From positions 186,001 to 250,000 of the forward strand of contig JABWDB010000017.1 in assembly GCA_019614645.1 (NCBI GenBank): 64,000 nt of DNA, read 5' to 3'. The position numbers and the translations under genes were made by a program. Below, one piece after another: positions 23,368-35,589 of this stretch (positions are counted from its first letter, which is position 1; the number at the start of each line of letters is the position of its first letter). This DNA comes from Stratiolaelaps scimitus (Eukaryota > Arthropoda > Arachnida > Mesostigmata > Laelapidae). Below the pieces are notes generated by a model, which was given only the letters and a program-made list of their open reading frames with translations, made no database searches and was not told the origin of the DNA.

Positions 23368-25144
23368 TTGATCATAAAGTAAGCTCTGCAATGGTTGTTT
23401 GCATAGCAATAAATTTGACTGTACGTCAAATCCGAAAAGTGGCGACTAGTAGAGGATACTACACGGCAACGACGCACACGATAATAACAAATGAACACAA
23501 TTTGATAATGATAACTAAGCGGGAATAAAAGCGAATAGAGTCGATTCCATCAATCCGGCGATTAAGGTCAATCTCGTTGATTGGACCGGAAATCGCTTGG
23601 GTCGCAATGAGCTTAGTGTATCCCTCGAAACGCTTCGCCGACGGGCCAATAATTACTGGCTGGCGCACCAATAATTACTGACGAGTGTCTTGAAGGCTGA
23701 GTTCAAAGGCCGTTAAAGGGCCCTGCCCTCATTTCGCGAGCAAGCAAGCCCGCCACAATATCCCGGCGCTTGGTTTCAACCCTGTTTGGCTTATACGGTA
23801 CGGCTTGCTCTCTGTTTCTTCCAATTCAATTCCCGGCCTTACTTTTTGTCTTACGATCCATGTGTAAACGGATAATCGCTGTGTTAACAAATTCGAGGGC
23901 CTTACAAAATCATTTGGGCTTGGCCCTTCCGCGAGCTGCTTCTGTTGTTTGCTCCTTATGCCGGAGCAACGACTGAGCAGACCAAAAAAGTGCTGTAATG
24001 TGTATGACGTTTTTACGATTTGTTGCGTTATGTTGCAATGCATGTCTTTAGGCAACTAATGCTGCTAAGTAAGTATCTATCGAGGAGCGTTATTTGTTAA
24101 TCGATCCTACATAACCATACTCATCGTTTTTTAGTGTTCAATCGTATACAGTTGTATAAATATACATCTAAACAACCTGAGAATGAGCCATGGGGCTATG
24201 CTGTCGTTTCAACGCTCTGCATAATATAGATAAAAATGAGGTCAGCAATCGGCCATAGTAGAAAGACTATGTCGAATTCGGCTCTTTGTGATGGCACGAC
24301 GGGTAAATGAGGATGCCCGACGATCTGCTCAATCACACGGCATACTAATGGAACTCGACATAAACTATCGCGATGCGCAAGGGATTCTAGAGATTTCGAT
24401 TGGTGAAACCTTTCACCAGGCGCCTTCAGCCTTCGTAAGGTTCTTAATAGGTCGAGAAGTCGTTCGCCTCAGTTCTTCTGATAGATGACCTCTCCGTCTG
24501 TACTCTCGACAAAGTCTAAATACCACGAACCTATTCGAAAACGATACCGATTGCGCATCTCGATAGATATCCAATCCAGTGGGGGGCTGCGCATTCTGGT
24601 TTCAACGCCTACGCTTTCCTTCAAATGATAGAGAACTCGCCTGAGGACGACCATCCCTGAAGGAGCTATCATTGCTCATAGTAGACACATTTTGCTCGCT
24701 ATGTACGACTTGAAACGGCAAACGACAAATTAAAATAACGAACTAGGCTATAGATATGTGTTTCATGCAATTAAACGCCAACTTAACTCCCACTTGAAAA
24801 TCGTCGGATTCTTTTCAAGCTCACAATTTGCCTTTAGTTCGTTTACCAATCTAGTTCGTATGTGAAACTGTATTTTATGCGTTATATATACATATGCCGG
24901 ATAAAACTTGTGAAAAATTCAAAATTAATATCTGTCACTGCAAGCGGATGTGGCCACTGGGCCTGTACGCTTAAATAGAGCATATTTGAATCTTGCATAT
25001 ACTTCAAGCCTCGGTAGACTTGCTCTACGGAAATTCAATATACGTTGTCGCACAACGTTAACTCAATTTATTCCTGCATGGTTGTCACGCATTGACACCA
25101 GGCTTGATCGGAAGCTATCAATAAGTTGGCTAAAAGGGTTGGGC

Positions 25145-25540
25145 TAATTAATTAATTAATTAATTAATTAATTAATTAATTAATTAATTAATTAATTAAT
25201 TAATTAATTAATTAATTAATTAATTAATTAATTAATTAATTAATTAATTAATTAATTAATTAATTAATTAATTAATCAATTAATTAATTAATTAATTAAT
25301 TAATTAATTAATTAATTAATTAATTAATTAATTAATTAATTAATTAATTAATTAATTAATTAATTAATTAATTAATTAATTAATTAATTAATTAATTAAT
25401 TAATTAATTAATTAATTAATTAATTAATTAATTAATTAATTAATTAATTAATTAATTAATTAATTAATTAATTAATTAATTAATTAATTAATTAATTAAT
25501 TAATTAATTAATTAATTAATTAATTAATTAATTAATTAAT
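25145..25540. repeat. (TTAA)n tetranucleotide array, about 99 units
   Basis: About 396 bases of pure TTAA repeat with a single visible interruption, a C at 25277. The unit is its own reverse complement, so the whole array can fold on itself at any register. It is by far the longest simple repeat in the window. The unit is also the target tetranucleotide of piggyBac transposases. Assembly length may be unreliable. Confidence 0.98.
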
Positions 25541-25722
25541 CCCACAGCTACACGCTGACAATCGCAAGGATGGCCTCGACTCGGGCTAAAGGACATATAT
25601 GCCGGGACATGTCGGAACATGTGAGGTGCTCCATTCGATCGCCCCTATAGTTTCTTCATGTAATGTTTAAAGCTCTATTAGCGATAACTGATACTATTAT
25701 ATAAAGTATTTCTATCAAAATC

Positions 25723-25803
25723 CATGTGAATCCTTGACAACGTTCTACAAACTCCACGGTGAGAACCACCGTGGAGTTTGTAGAACGTTTTCAAGGATTC
25801 GTG
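25723..25803. repeat. Hairpin with arms of about 38-40 bp and a 7-base loop
   Basis: The left arm, about 25718-25760, and right arm, about 25768-25806, are reverse complements with one mismatch and a two-base gap near the outer end. GAATCCTTGA and AACGTTCTACAAACTCCACGGT are mirrored exactly around the loop GAGAACC (25761-25767). The length and near-perfection suggest a recent fold-back or template-switch event, or a precursor of a long hairpin RNA. The open frame at 25734-25922 runs through it by chance. Confidence 0.9.
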
Positions 25804-25806
25804 GAT

Positions 25807-28047
25807 TATCAAATATAGTGACCTACTATTTAATGGTTTCGTTGTCGCATTTAGCAGAGACGCTGAACTTCATTAGTTTGTTCCTCGTCCTTAGTGTATA
25901 CATATTGTTGCATGCAAGCTGATGCAGTAGATAATCGTTTCGTTCCTGATATGGCAGACCGCGATCTGCTTTCATCTTAGTGCTTTCTGCTTTGGCTTGA
26001 AGGACAAACTGATCGAAGATATTCGCAATGGCCTTCGCAGTTCACCTGATTAACCGGGTGGTTAGTCGTTTCCCCTGACCAACGGCTATATCTCTTGCCG
26101 CCGGCGCAAGGCCCTACCTGCTGGCATCTAGCGCCTAGACCCGGATCTACTATTGCGACTATCCAGCTGCCGGCACTATGCAGGCATTATAGATATATCC
26201 AGGTGCCGCAACAGCTTGCCGCGAGGACCGCACAACCCGCTGGCTGTTGTATCGTAACGAGCACCGGTTCGCGCGTCTGTACACAGCAGGTGCCCTGACA
26301 GACGGACACGGGGGCTGATCTGCGAACACACATGGACGAATAGGGATTGAAGAAGCTGGAGCGAAAGTTGTTGGCTGAGGTGAGGGACCGCTGTCCGCTT
26401 GGCCAGCACAGTACTAACCCGTCAAGCCAAGCTGATTGGCGGGGTGACTAACTAGGGCTGTTGCTTCCTAACAGTCCGGCAGTAGACGCCAACGGAGGCT
26501 GGGATAGTGCGTGATGAGTGAGTGAAATGGAAGCTGCAAACACAGAGACGTATGGCCAGCGCTAAGCCCCCCTCCACACGCATGAATCCTACACAGCAGA
26601 AACCCTGTAACCTTTGTAACTTCGGTGGCGTTGGCCCTTTCCCTAGGCACGGTTCCATCCACCTTGCCCCTGCGATAGCAGTGATCTGACCAACTGGCGT
26701 TATTGCTTGTCCCGCACAGGTGGATCGGGTAATACTACCGCTGTGTGGAGTGCAGGGCTCATCTATGAGACAACCCGTTGTTGTTCTTCCTTTGAGATAT
26801 TATAATTGAGATTTAACGTGAGAAGCTTACACGCTAGATGGGTGGTCTGTAGTGCTGCGGTTTCGAGTTGTGCGAACTTTCGGTGGTCTCTTCAATGCTA
26901 TTGGGGACGAACGGTGGACTGGAGAATGCTGACTACGATGCAATTTTTCCACATACTGAGCGTATGTTCGATGGGAAACTTTGAAAATCAGAAAGCAACG
27001 CTGACAGGCCGCTAGGATCCGCTACACCTGGACTTAGGCAATTTACTCTTATGTAAGCCCTTTACTTGTTGAAATAGACTTGACGGGCTTTGGCGTCCAG
27101 AGCGTCCGGTGATTATTAGCCTCTACGCTAAACATGAGGAACATTTTTAACATATGTGATATTAACGAGCTCGCTATCATGAGAAGCCTTGGTTAGCATG
27201 GTCAACATCGCGCCAGTATCGCAGTCGGTACGAAGATGATCTGGGTCAAACCAGTGACTCTACCGGCAGCTATTGTACCGCCACGCAGATACCGATATTC
27301 GGTACGTGGTCAAGGAGCATGATAAGGCTGACGGTGGCTGAAATTCCGTGACAGAGAAAGAGGCGTGGCATGGGTCTCCCGAGTCTAGCTTGTGGCTCTT
27401 GAATAATCATGGCCTCGTTGGTATAGCACAGTGTCTATGGTCAGGCTTTAGGCTGACCTTGTGGAGTTGTCGAGTTTTGGGGGGCGGACACTTTGCACCG
27501 ACGCTAGACAGCGAGAGAGCTATGCCGTACAATGGCAGCGTTCACATGGAGTCCGCGGCGCTCAATGAGTTGACCGCGTCATCGATGTCCCGGTCAAGAC
27601 TGTGTCTTCCCTCTTTGTCTTTTTCCTGGATCTTGTGCCTGGTTTCGTCAGTGCCTGGTAACTTGGAGTGATTATTGTTGCACAGGCGATTCAGGAACGA
27701 GCCACTAAGCGCCACCGCCAACAATATTTACACATTTTAGACGTTTCTACGATCCTCAAGAAATTGTACTTCGTTGAGCATTATTATATTTCATGATGCG
27801 CAATATCTGTAATATATCGACAGTAAGCAATGTTACGTGGCTACTGGAATTGAAAGGGTTCAGCGTCGGTAAAATAACAAAAAAAAAAAATGAATCGAGT
27901 TGATAAGTCACAGTCAACCTCACTTACCTGTTGGCGACCATTCTCATTCCAAGACCGTCTTAACTGGCACACTACGAGATGATGCAGCGGTGAAGCGACC
28001 GCTTACTACTCTGGAGGACTTACTACTTCTATGTGGGGTCTGCCCAA
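25807..28047. other. Unique DNA with a GC-rich patch, no gene recognised
   Basis: The interval at about 26080-26700 is richer in G+C than its flanks and holds frames on both strands (26095-26298, 26176-26409, 26452-26662). None has a recognisable motif. A run of 12 A lies near 27879-27890. Confidence 0.45.
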
Positions 28048-28258
28048 GATGCATAAACAATCTCCGAGGGCAAATTGCTCCCGTCCAAAAAATGAACATC
28101 ATACATGAATACATTTTAATTAAAATACGTAGTTAAAATTCCAAAAGAGATGCATAAACAATCCCCAAATCTTCCCCCAATTCTTCCCAAACAGAAGCTC
28201 TAATTGCTCTCATCCAAAAAAAAAGAATTCAACAAATGAATAGATCTTAATTCAAAAA
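28048..28258. repeat. Degenerate direct duplication, unit of about 100 bp
   Basis: The segment starting AGATGCATAAACAATC at about 28047 recurs at about 28148. Both are followed by an AATTGCTC...TCCAAAAA block and end in a TTAAAATT block. The copies have diverged by substitutions and insertions. They pass directly into the 44-bp tandem repeat. Confidence 0.65.
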
Positions 28259-28271
28259 GTCTCTTAAAATT

Positions 28272-28395
28272 ATAATAAAATGATTTAAAATATATAACAA
28301 AATTATCTAAAAATCATAATAAAATGATTTAAAAAATATAACCAAATTATCTAAAAATCATAATAAAATTACGTTAAACTTATAATAAAATAGCG
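28272..28395. repeat. 44-bp AT-rich tandem repeat, about 2.5 copies
   Basis: Units begin with ATAATAAAAT at 28272, 28316 and 28360, an exact 44-base spacing. Units 1 and 2 differ at few positions, and a shortened unit starts at 28382. It is almost free of G and C. Confidence 0.85.
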
Positions 28396-31300
28396 AAGTT
28401 ACTTAAAACGAATACAAAGTATAGGTGCTTTGATATACGGACCAACGCTCGGCCAATATGGGCTAAAATAGCAGTTAATAAGTGCCGTATTTAAAATAAT
28501 GTATTAGACATATTACTAGCTTGGCAAGTTCATAATGTCGAGCGACAACTCAGCACAAGTGCATATTACGATTGAATTCAAGTTATACTTGAGACAGGCT
28601 AAGTATATATAAGTATTATTATTATTATCTGCCGATCTGCAAGAACCGACGACGACTTCCGGCTCTGGGCAGATGAAAAGTGCGCCTGACATTATTCTCA
28701 AATGTGATTCTCCACGCCTACACACCATTTAGGCAAGTGATTGTTGACGGCCGATGCACGCATTGCCCATTGCAATCATAGCTCCCACAAGCCAGCTATT
28801 CTTATCGAATTACAGTAGAGTGATGATATTTTCATAGGTTGGCGCATTGCCAGAATAACCGCTGTACACTGCTGTGCCTCTCTGTGCGTGTCTACGTTGT
28901 GGTCTAAAGAGCCACAGCATTAGTGACTCATGCCTTTCCCATTACATTGACTATTTAATTGCACGTCAGCAGGTTCACCCTGCACATCGCAAACGAAGTT
29001 CAACGGAACTCGCTTGCTTATTCGCCTGACGAATATTGGCGTCTGCACTGGTCATGGTAGCAATGGTACGTTACTCGAATCGATCGACAACCACGTGTAG
29101 CTTGATTCACAGCTATTAGTGACACAAGCAAAGATGGCCAATCTGCCCCTTATAAACAATGCATCTTGTATACTAATCCGCATAAAAACGTCTAGGGACA
29201 TACATCGCGTTAGGTGTTAGCAGAATAACGAGAAACGATGCTGAAATAATCGGAAACTCGCTCTGATGAGTCCTTTCCTCCTATGGTATAATGTCTACGG
29301 TATTTATTATTATTGCTACTTGTAAAGCTGGTTCACCATGACAACATCCAGCACCAGCTTGCACCTAGCGAATATCGTACGCCTATATCAGGCTTCACAG
29401 GCAAGAAAGCGATTGTCCAACTGGCTGCTTTAACTATCTCAAGGTCACTGGCAGGACTACCGCGTTCGGCGTTCGAGTGTCAACGTGGCGCGTGGTGTCA
29501 TTACTCCGCATGCTCCGTTTCGGGCACAGAAGAACGGCAGCAGTTTATCAACCTGAAGATCTTCGCATCAATCGCTAGCAGAAGGCCATTTTTCATTCGA
29601 CCCCTATACCGTACTCGGATATAGAGACAGCTGCTTTTGCTTTCCTCGCGTTGGACAAAAGGAAGGACGACCACTAGCTCTACAAGCCCTATCATTCACA
29701 CCGATATTTTGTTCAAGTCGATGGCGTCGTGATATGTGAGGCTGGAAGCGGGATGTCCAAATGGCCATTAGTTGTTCTCTCCGGTCTAACCTTTCGTTGC
29801 GTCGGAATGGATGCACAGTCGATTTGCGACAAACGAAAAGGCTGTGCATGCTTCTGCCTTGGAAGATACAATAGCAAGGTGGCACTTTCTTATCTTAGGT
29901 AGTTATTTGGGTGGTATAGAATTAGGTAATCCCTGTTAGGTTACCCCTTCTTAGTAAAGATTCGATAGTTATTCGAGAGAAAAATCGGCTGCAGGTTGGG
30001 CTTTTTTTTAGAGAGAGGAGCACATTTTCCTCAAACGCACGGACACCACCAGAGACATTCGAATCTCCGTAAAATCGATCTTAGCCATGTAGGTTTGGAA
30101 CCACAAGTGGCCCGTCAAAACCTGCGTCGCCTCATACGTGAGATAAATCGAAGGTAAATGGCTAAAAAGTCCAGGTAAAGAGCTCGATGGAAATCAGCCC
30201 GTTCATTGCAAACAACACGAAAAGTCGTGACGGGATCGCAGTGGATAGGTCAACATCAGCTGAGGACCTTATACTATTATATATGCGGAGATGTATGGGC
30301 CAGCAAACACAGATAAAGCTCCGATATAGCTGCTAGATGTTTCTTTCACTAAATGCAGTTTGACTAAGCAAAGTATACGTCAATACGATTAACTTTGTAC
30401 GTTTGTTTTGTATATATTTGCAAACCTGTTTGGATTTTACGGTCTTGATGTTTAACAGCAGAGCACCCCCCCAACTCGAACGCGTATTGATTACCACATA
30501 ACATGTTTGCATTGCTACAATTTCGATGGTTACAAGAGCGTAAGATGATGTAAAATGATGTCTTATTTGAGCAGCCAGCAAGAACTCTGGAGAGGTGAGC
30601 TTTATTTCGTTCTCAGAAAGTCTTTGGCGCCGATTAATGCCCGGAGTTTAGCCGGCCATCTTCGTGAAAAACATGAGAAGAAACGCAACCACATATTACC
30701 TAATTGCAAATGACCATGGATTTACCCAACGAATTATTTTTCTGTGTGGTTTTTTCATTTGTGTAACATTTCGAGTCTTGTGATGATGTTGATGATAGTC
30801 CGAACTATGGTGTGCCTGACGGCTCCTAATACGCTACCGAATATTTGAAACTACGTCTTTGATTGCTGGACCAGAAGAATAGCATAATGTATGGGGCAAC
30901 CAATTGATCATCCAATTGCTTAAGTTGGAGCATGAGATGTCATTCCGATATAGTTTCATGACTTTGCTTGTATTTGTTCCATGCTAGGCCTTTCCGCGTT
31001 GTCGGACTGTTGTTCTGTCGCGGGGTGCTAGAACCAGATACTTATCGGGTACCGCAATAACAAACGGTATTGAGCAACAACATAGCTGGTCTATGCTTAA
31101 GCTGAGCTGTTAGATTTTTAATGCAGCTGAAATGCTTCACTAATTGAATGGTACTACACAAAAAAAGAGATATCGCACCGTCTTTACGGTATGGCACTGA
31201 TTACGTATGATTAATATATAGTAATGACGGTGACACTCTAGCACCCTCTGATATCATCCACTGTACAACCTCCGTCTACGCGGCACCCCGTGCCGAGCTG

Positions 31301-34106
31301 GCCAAGCTAGTGGTAGGTTCAATGTTAATTGTGCTTCGTAGTGAAAAATTACAAAAAATATAGTCAGTGGCCTGATTTGTCTCTACATGTTCGGTACATG
31401 TTAATTTCTCCAAGTTCATAATGAACGATATGGCGATTAACGGCAACGATGACCTTCCCAAAATAGCTCTAGTGCGAAAATCGTCGAAAAGAGATGTCTG
31501 GCTCGTACAACGTACAATTAAACAAAGCTAAGCACATATACAATTACACTACGAGGACAGCATGCAATCGTATTCAAGTGAGTCAAACATCGCTACATGG
31601 TCAACTATCACCGGATGATATATATTTATATATAGTTATGCGTACGCCCCAAGGGAAAAATGATTCGATTTTATTAAACGTTATATTAGCGTCTTTTGTA
31701 TAGAAGAAGTTCCGGAGATTGTATCCGGTCTGTATTGACACAACTTTCTTCCCTATAAATAGATTGCTCTAATCTGTTGCTTTTTTTTGGGTTATGCTTT
31801 TTGCGTGACTTGCATTGTCAGACACTAATCCACAGGTGACGTGTGATACATTCAGTATTCATTAAAATGCACAAGGTGAAATTTTTCGAAGAAAAACACG
31901 AACGTTCGTCTTTTAGTACAGCTTGGCCGGATACGCTCTAAATTGTTCATTCCCCATATTTATGAGCCCAAAAAACGACCAAGCATGTCTCATATCTACA
32001 TATAGTAATTCTTGATGAAATTTTGACATTTTGACGATCGCAAGCCCTTTGGTTTCTGCAATCGAACGTCATGCCACAGCAGAGAAAATTCAAACTGCAT
32101 TCGTCCGTAGACTGTTTTATTAGCGGCAGCCTCTCGTTTGGCCGATGCCGCGTTTGAGCTTAACCGCTAAGGCAATGCTAACAAACGACAGGTCAGAATC
32201 ATGTTTTCTATCTGGTGCGGGGTGGCAACGCCCATGGGCGCTCTCACTATTGCACGAATGTTTACACAGACACCGCTAGCCTACCCGATAATATAAATAT
32301 GCTCGCTAAAGGTGTTTCGCAAACGATGTCGACGTCCCGACACCTCATAGATAACGTTGGACGGCTATGCTGTGACAGGAACGCAACGAGTCACGGCGAT
32401 AGACTTGAGAAAACCCCCGCTTCGATGCGGTACCTGTTCTCTGCTAAATAAAGAGATAACCCACGTTTAGACGCAATGCTGTAGCTCAAATATAATGTAT
32501 TTTTAGGCATTCAGTTCCTATAGGTATGCGTATTGCTACAGGATGAATAGAACAAACAATATAAAGGTGTCTATTATACACTGTGCTTTGCTAAACGACA
32601 GAAACGATGGTATTATTCCAAACCAGATGGCAACGTGTAATTACATTACAAAAAAATCCCGGCGGGTTTGCTTAAACCACACTAGTATAATCAATTATCA
32701 CAATATTATGTATATATTATTATTATTATTTATAATATATAATTATTCATATATTATTATTATTTCATGAACTACACACGACTATTACAAATACTATCTA
32801 TTTACTCAGGGTCACAATTTATTGATTTCGATCCAGGCTGGCACGAGGCTAAAATGAATTGAAATTTTGCACATACATGGAAACCACCGGCAGCGTTCTC
32901 AAATCACTCCCCTGAGTCTATTGTTACGGTTAGACTGCTGAGTCGATGCTCTCTGTTCGTCGAATTACAAAGCAACTTAACTAAATCTAATTTCGTTTTT
33001 TACTTTTAGCCTTTTTTGTTATGTAAAATAAACTGTATTGTATTATATGCTGCGCGATCTAGCTGTTCGCCTGTTCGTCTTGCTCGTGCATCACACGATA
33101 CATGCAACCCGTGACACAGACTCACGCCTCGGTGAGGCAGCACTTCAGCTGAACATACATATAATTTGGCTTGGCATGATACAGTTTCGCCGAAAATATC
33201 ATATGTTGACATTACAGATTTTATTAAATATGCGGTCCGTTTCCGAAACAAACGATTATATAAACAAAGTACTATATTCCAAATCCAAAGTATAGTCGTC
33301 GCCGTTACTAGCTAAATTGAATGTGATATATTCTCACAACAGACACGAATTTGACGGTGACGATTAGAGCTACGATATTTGCACTGACGCTAATCGGTTA
33401 GGATGCATCGAAATTGTGTTACATCAATATCTCCCAAGTAAGTGTGCTTAGCAACACACCTCATTAGAATACGTATCACTGCGTTAACAGGCGCTGAGGG
33501 GCCCATTCACTCAGAAAAGGATGCTGAATCAAAGAGATCATATTGATTCTGATACCCTCTCGTCCCATCGTGAGTCACCCCTGAATCGCTGCTGAACATA
33601 CCGTGGTCAAGGTCTATACGCGTGGTTACACCCTGCCCGATGTGCCCTTGACTGGGGCTGGACATTCCAGCGACTCAGCCCGATTAGATCGAGAAAGGCG
33701 AGTGATATGAGCTCTCAGTAAGGCCGCCATGGTGAGAGCATTGTCTACTTTGACGTAGCATTGTACCTTATATATATATATGTTCCTATAGGAAAAGATA
33801 TTTTAGATCAATTACTTGCAGGGTGGAGGCAATGTTGTACTTGTAATACTGTAGGATCAGGGATATCCAACTTACCGCCGCCCTATAATATGCTTATGGG
33901 TGCTAATATGAAATGAGAATATGACGACTGAAAATAATCAGGCCGTATATATAATACATATTATTTGTATTGCAGGTGCCGACAAGCATGTCGCCAACAT
34001 AGAAGGAGAATAACGACTCACGGTGTCCAGGTCAACATAATGGAGCCCTTATAATCACCACTTTGAGAATCTATCGATTTCGAGAAGGGTTCTACAATTA
34101 TCACCG
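28396..34106. other. Unique DNA, no gene recognised
   Basis: Frames at 29313-29624 (+), 29604-29885 (-), 33006-33251 (-) and 33038-33295 (+) have no recognisable motif. AT-only low-complexity sequence (ATT/TAT units) occupies about 32700-32766. A short TA run lies at about 33768-33781. A CTGATGA-like sequence at 29265 lacks the rest of a hammerhead core. Confidence 0.5.
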
Positions 34107-34559
34107 TCATGATAGCTTCGATATGAATCGTGTACCTCGCGGCCGAGTGTACATGAAAGTCAGTGGAATCAACGCCACTCTTCGGTTATCCGGTGCAGGC
34201 TCTAGAGAATAGTTCGGGAAGTCGATTTGGTTGGGTGCTAACGAGAGGCATGGACCCGGCGGGGCCAATGAGATTGGGGCAAATCCGATCGTCAGGTGAG
34301 TTAATGAGTCATACCAAGCGTAATTAACTTGTATAGTGCGATTGTCGCCAGAGAGAGTGAGAGGGAGAGAAAAAAGAGCTTCTCGCCCTTTTGGGGGAGG
34401 ACCGACAGCTAAACCTGCGACTGAATCCTCCGTCATGTGACAGCGATTCAGGACGCTGTGAATGGTGCGACTTTGCATCAGGGCCTTGTGCTTCAGCATG
34501 ATCAATAGCACTATAGCATACGAAAGCTTCTTTTGCCTATGAAGGAAGATAAGATTCAA
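34107..34559 (-). other. Longest unassigned minus-strand frame (150 codons)
   Basis: An uninterrupted frame on the minus strand is Pro/Leu-rich in its second half (for example FAPISLAPPGPCLSLAPN). I do not recognise it. It could be read-through of a repeat, a decayed element or chance. It has no signal peptide, no conserved cysteines and no nucleic-acid-binding motif. Just to its right lie a dispersed-repeat copy (34661-34715) and a tRNA-like sequence, so the area may be repeat-derived. Confidence 0.15.
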
Positions 34560-34660
34560 TGTAATGCACTGCAGCTAGGTACTGGATCCCTAATGGGTCC
34601 ATATCAGAGAGAGTGGGTTCCAGCCCTCCACGACTAGATGTCAGTTCCCGCAAGAGACCG

Positions 34661-34715
34661 CTAAAATAGTAAATTCCCCGGGCTGACTCACAGCCAACAT
34701 TTGACGTCCACAGTA
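34661..34715. repeat. Dispersed repeat copy 1 (second copy at 52710-52765)
   Basis: About 55 bases are shared with 52710-52765 in the same orientation, including the identical block GGCTGACTCACAGCCAAC and then ACGTCCAC-GTAC. The copies differ at about a fifth of positions. The block itself contains a GGCTG...CAGCC hairpin. Family unknown. Confidence 0.65.
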
Positions 34716-34767
34716 CTGCTTTCGGCATTGCTTGATAAGACGGACCTAACGGATTAAATACAAATAT

Positions 34768-34849
34768 GCCACAATGGGGCTCGAACCTGCGTACCTACGT
34801 ACCTCGTCCGATTGCAAGGCGCACGCGAATACTTCTACCCCTGCGGGCC
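34768..34849 (-). repeat. tRNA-like sequence (SINE head or tRNA pseudogene), minus strand
   Basis: On the minus strand a good B box (GGTTCGAGCCCC) lies about 45 bases after an A-box-like stretch (GGGGTAGAAGTATTCGCG). CTTGCAATC sits where the anticodon loop would be (GCA or TGC anticodon). The total length of 82 bases is tRNA-like. Only the first three acceptor pairs form, and the T-stem and anticodon stem pair poorly, so it is not a functional tRNA. A tRNA-derived SINE head fits best. Confidence 0.4.
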
Positions 34850-35436
34850 GGATGTTAGTCATGTTATACAGCTATCGAATCGATAGGAGCAGTGGTGGGA
34901 AGGGGTCAAACGGACCAATTGAGCGTGCGCATAATTCTTCTAGTCTGGGCCTTTTTCAATCTCTCCGTTTGTCTCAGAATCCTCTCCGTAAGGTGTTCCC
35001 TTGACCAGCAAGAGCTATTACAACTATTGTACTGTAGCTGATAACTGATAGTAAAGTGGGCAACGCATATTAACAGATGTATTATTTGACCGTGATCATC
35101 GATTGAAGTTAAGATGATAATCGTCGAAATGCACAGCATATCAGCCAGATGCTGTTATATCCAGATGCTGTAAATGTTTATTGCGACACGAAGTAATAAC
35201 ACCTCTTAATAGCAATAATTATGTCTGAAACATCAGTGCATATTGGGCGGGACACGATCGAATAAGTGATGAGGGAGAGAGACTGATCATTACGCACCAT
35301 TGCACTCGCATGCAATAGATTGGCATTTGCCGCTTCATCGTAAACGACATAGAATTGAAACACCACCAAAAAGGATGATGATGATGATATCCCGGAAGTT
35401 ACTTGAGGCCAGGTACTAAAGACAGGAGAAGATTCA
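34850..35436. other. Unique DNA, no gene recognised
   Basis: The frames at 34906-35139 and 35178-35483 (minus) have no motif. A short GAT tract (GATGATGATGATGAT) lies near 35374, just before the R1-like fragment. Confidence 0.5.
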
Positions 35437-35585
35437 AGACAGGCAAAGCGCCGGGGCCCGGACGGTGTGCCGCCCGAATACAAACATCAGCTCAGAAAGT
35501 TTCCACAGGTGGTGGCTGACGTCTTCTCAAGGATCCCAAGAGAAGGTACATTTCCAGATATGTGGAAAAAGAGAGAAAAAGGGAA
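35437..35585 (+). mobile_element. R1-like retrotransposon fragment (N-terminal RT), plus strand
   Basis: The conserved start of an R1-type reverse transcriptase is read as GKAPG, then after a one-base shift GPDGVPPEY, followed by VVADVFSRIPREGTFPDMWKK (about 35500-35572). Only about 50 codons remain. The fragment stops in a G/A-rich stretch (AAAAAGGGAAAAAAGG) and meets an opposite-strand R1-like fragment. The family assignment rests on the combination KAPGPDG...LREGTFPDxWK, typical of R1-group elements. Confidence 0.7.
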
Positions 35586-35589
35586 AAAA

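Larger units (their letters stand above)
20849..25144. other. Unique AT-rich DNA, no gene recognised
   Basis: The open frames at 21658-22012 lie in three overlapping plus frames with no motif. (TA)n occurs at 23348-23367. A possible structured RNA (22322-22385) and a possible micro-exon (22720-22753) are listed separately. The frames at 23729-24055 and 24288-24488 are unassigned. Confidence 0.5.

Noticed and set aside
29262..29300. CTGATGAGTCC, resembling a hammerhead ribozyme core
   Set aside because: The following stem and the GAAA element are absent.
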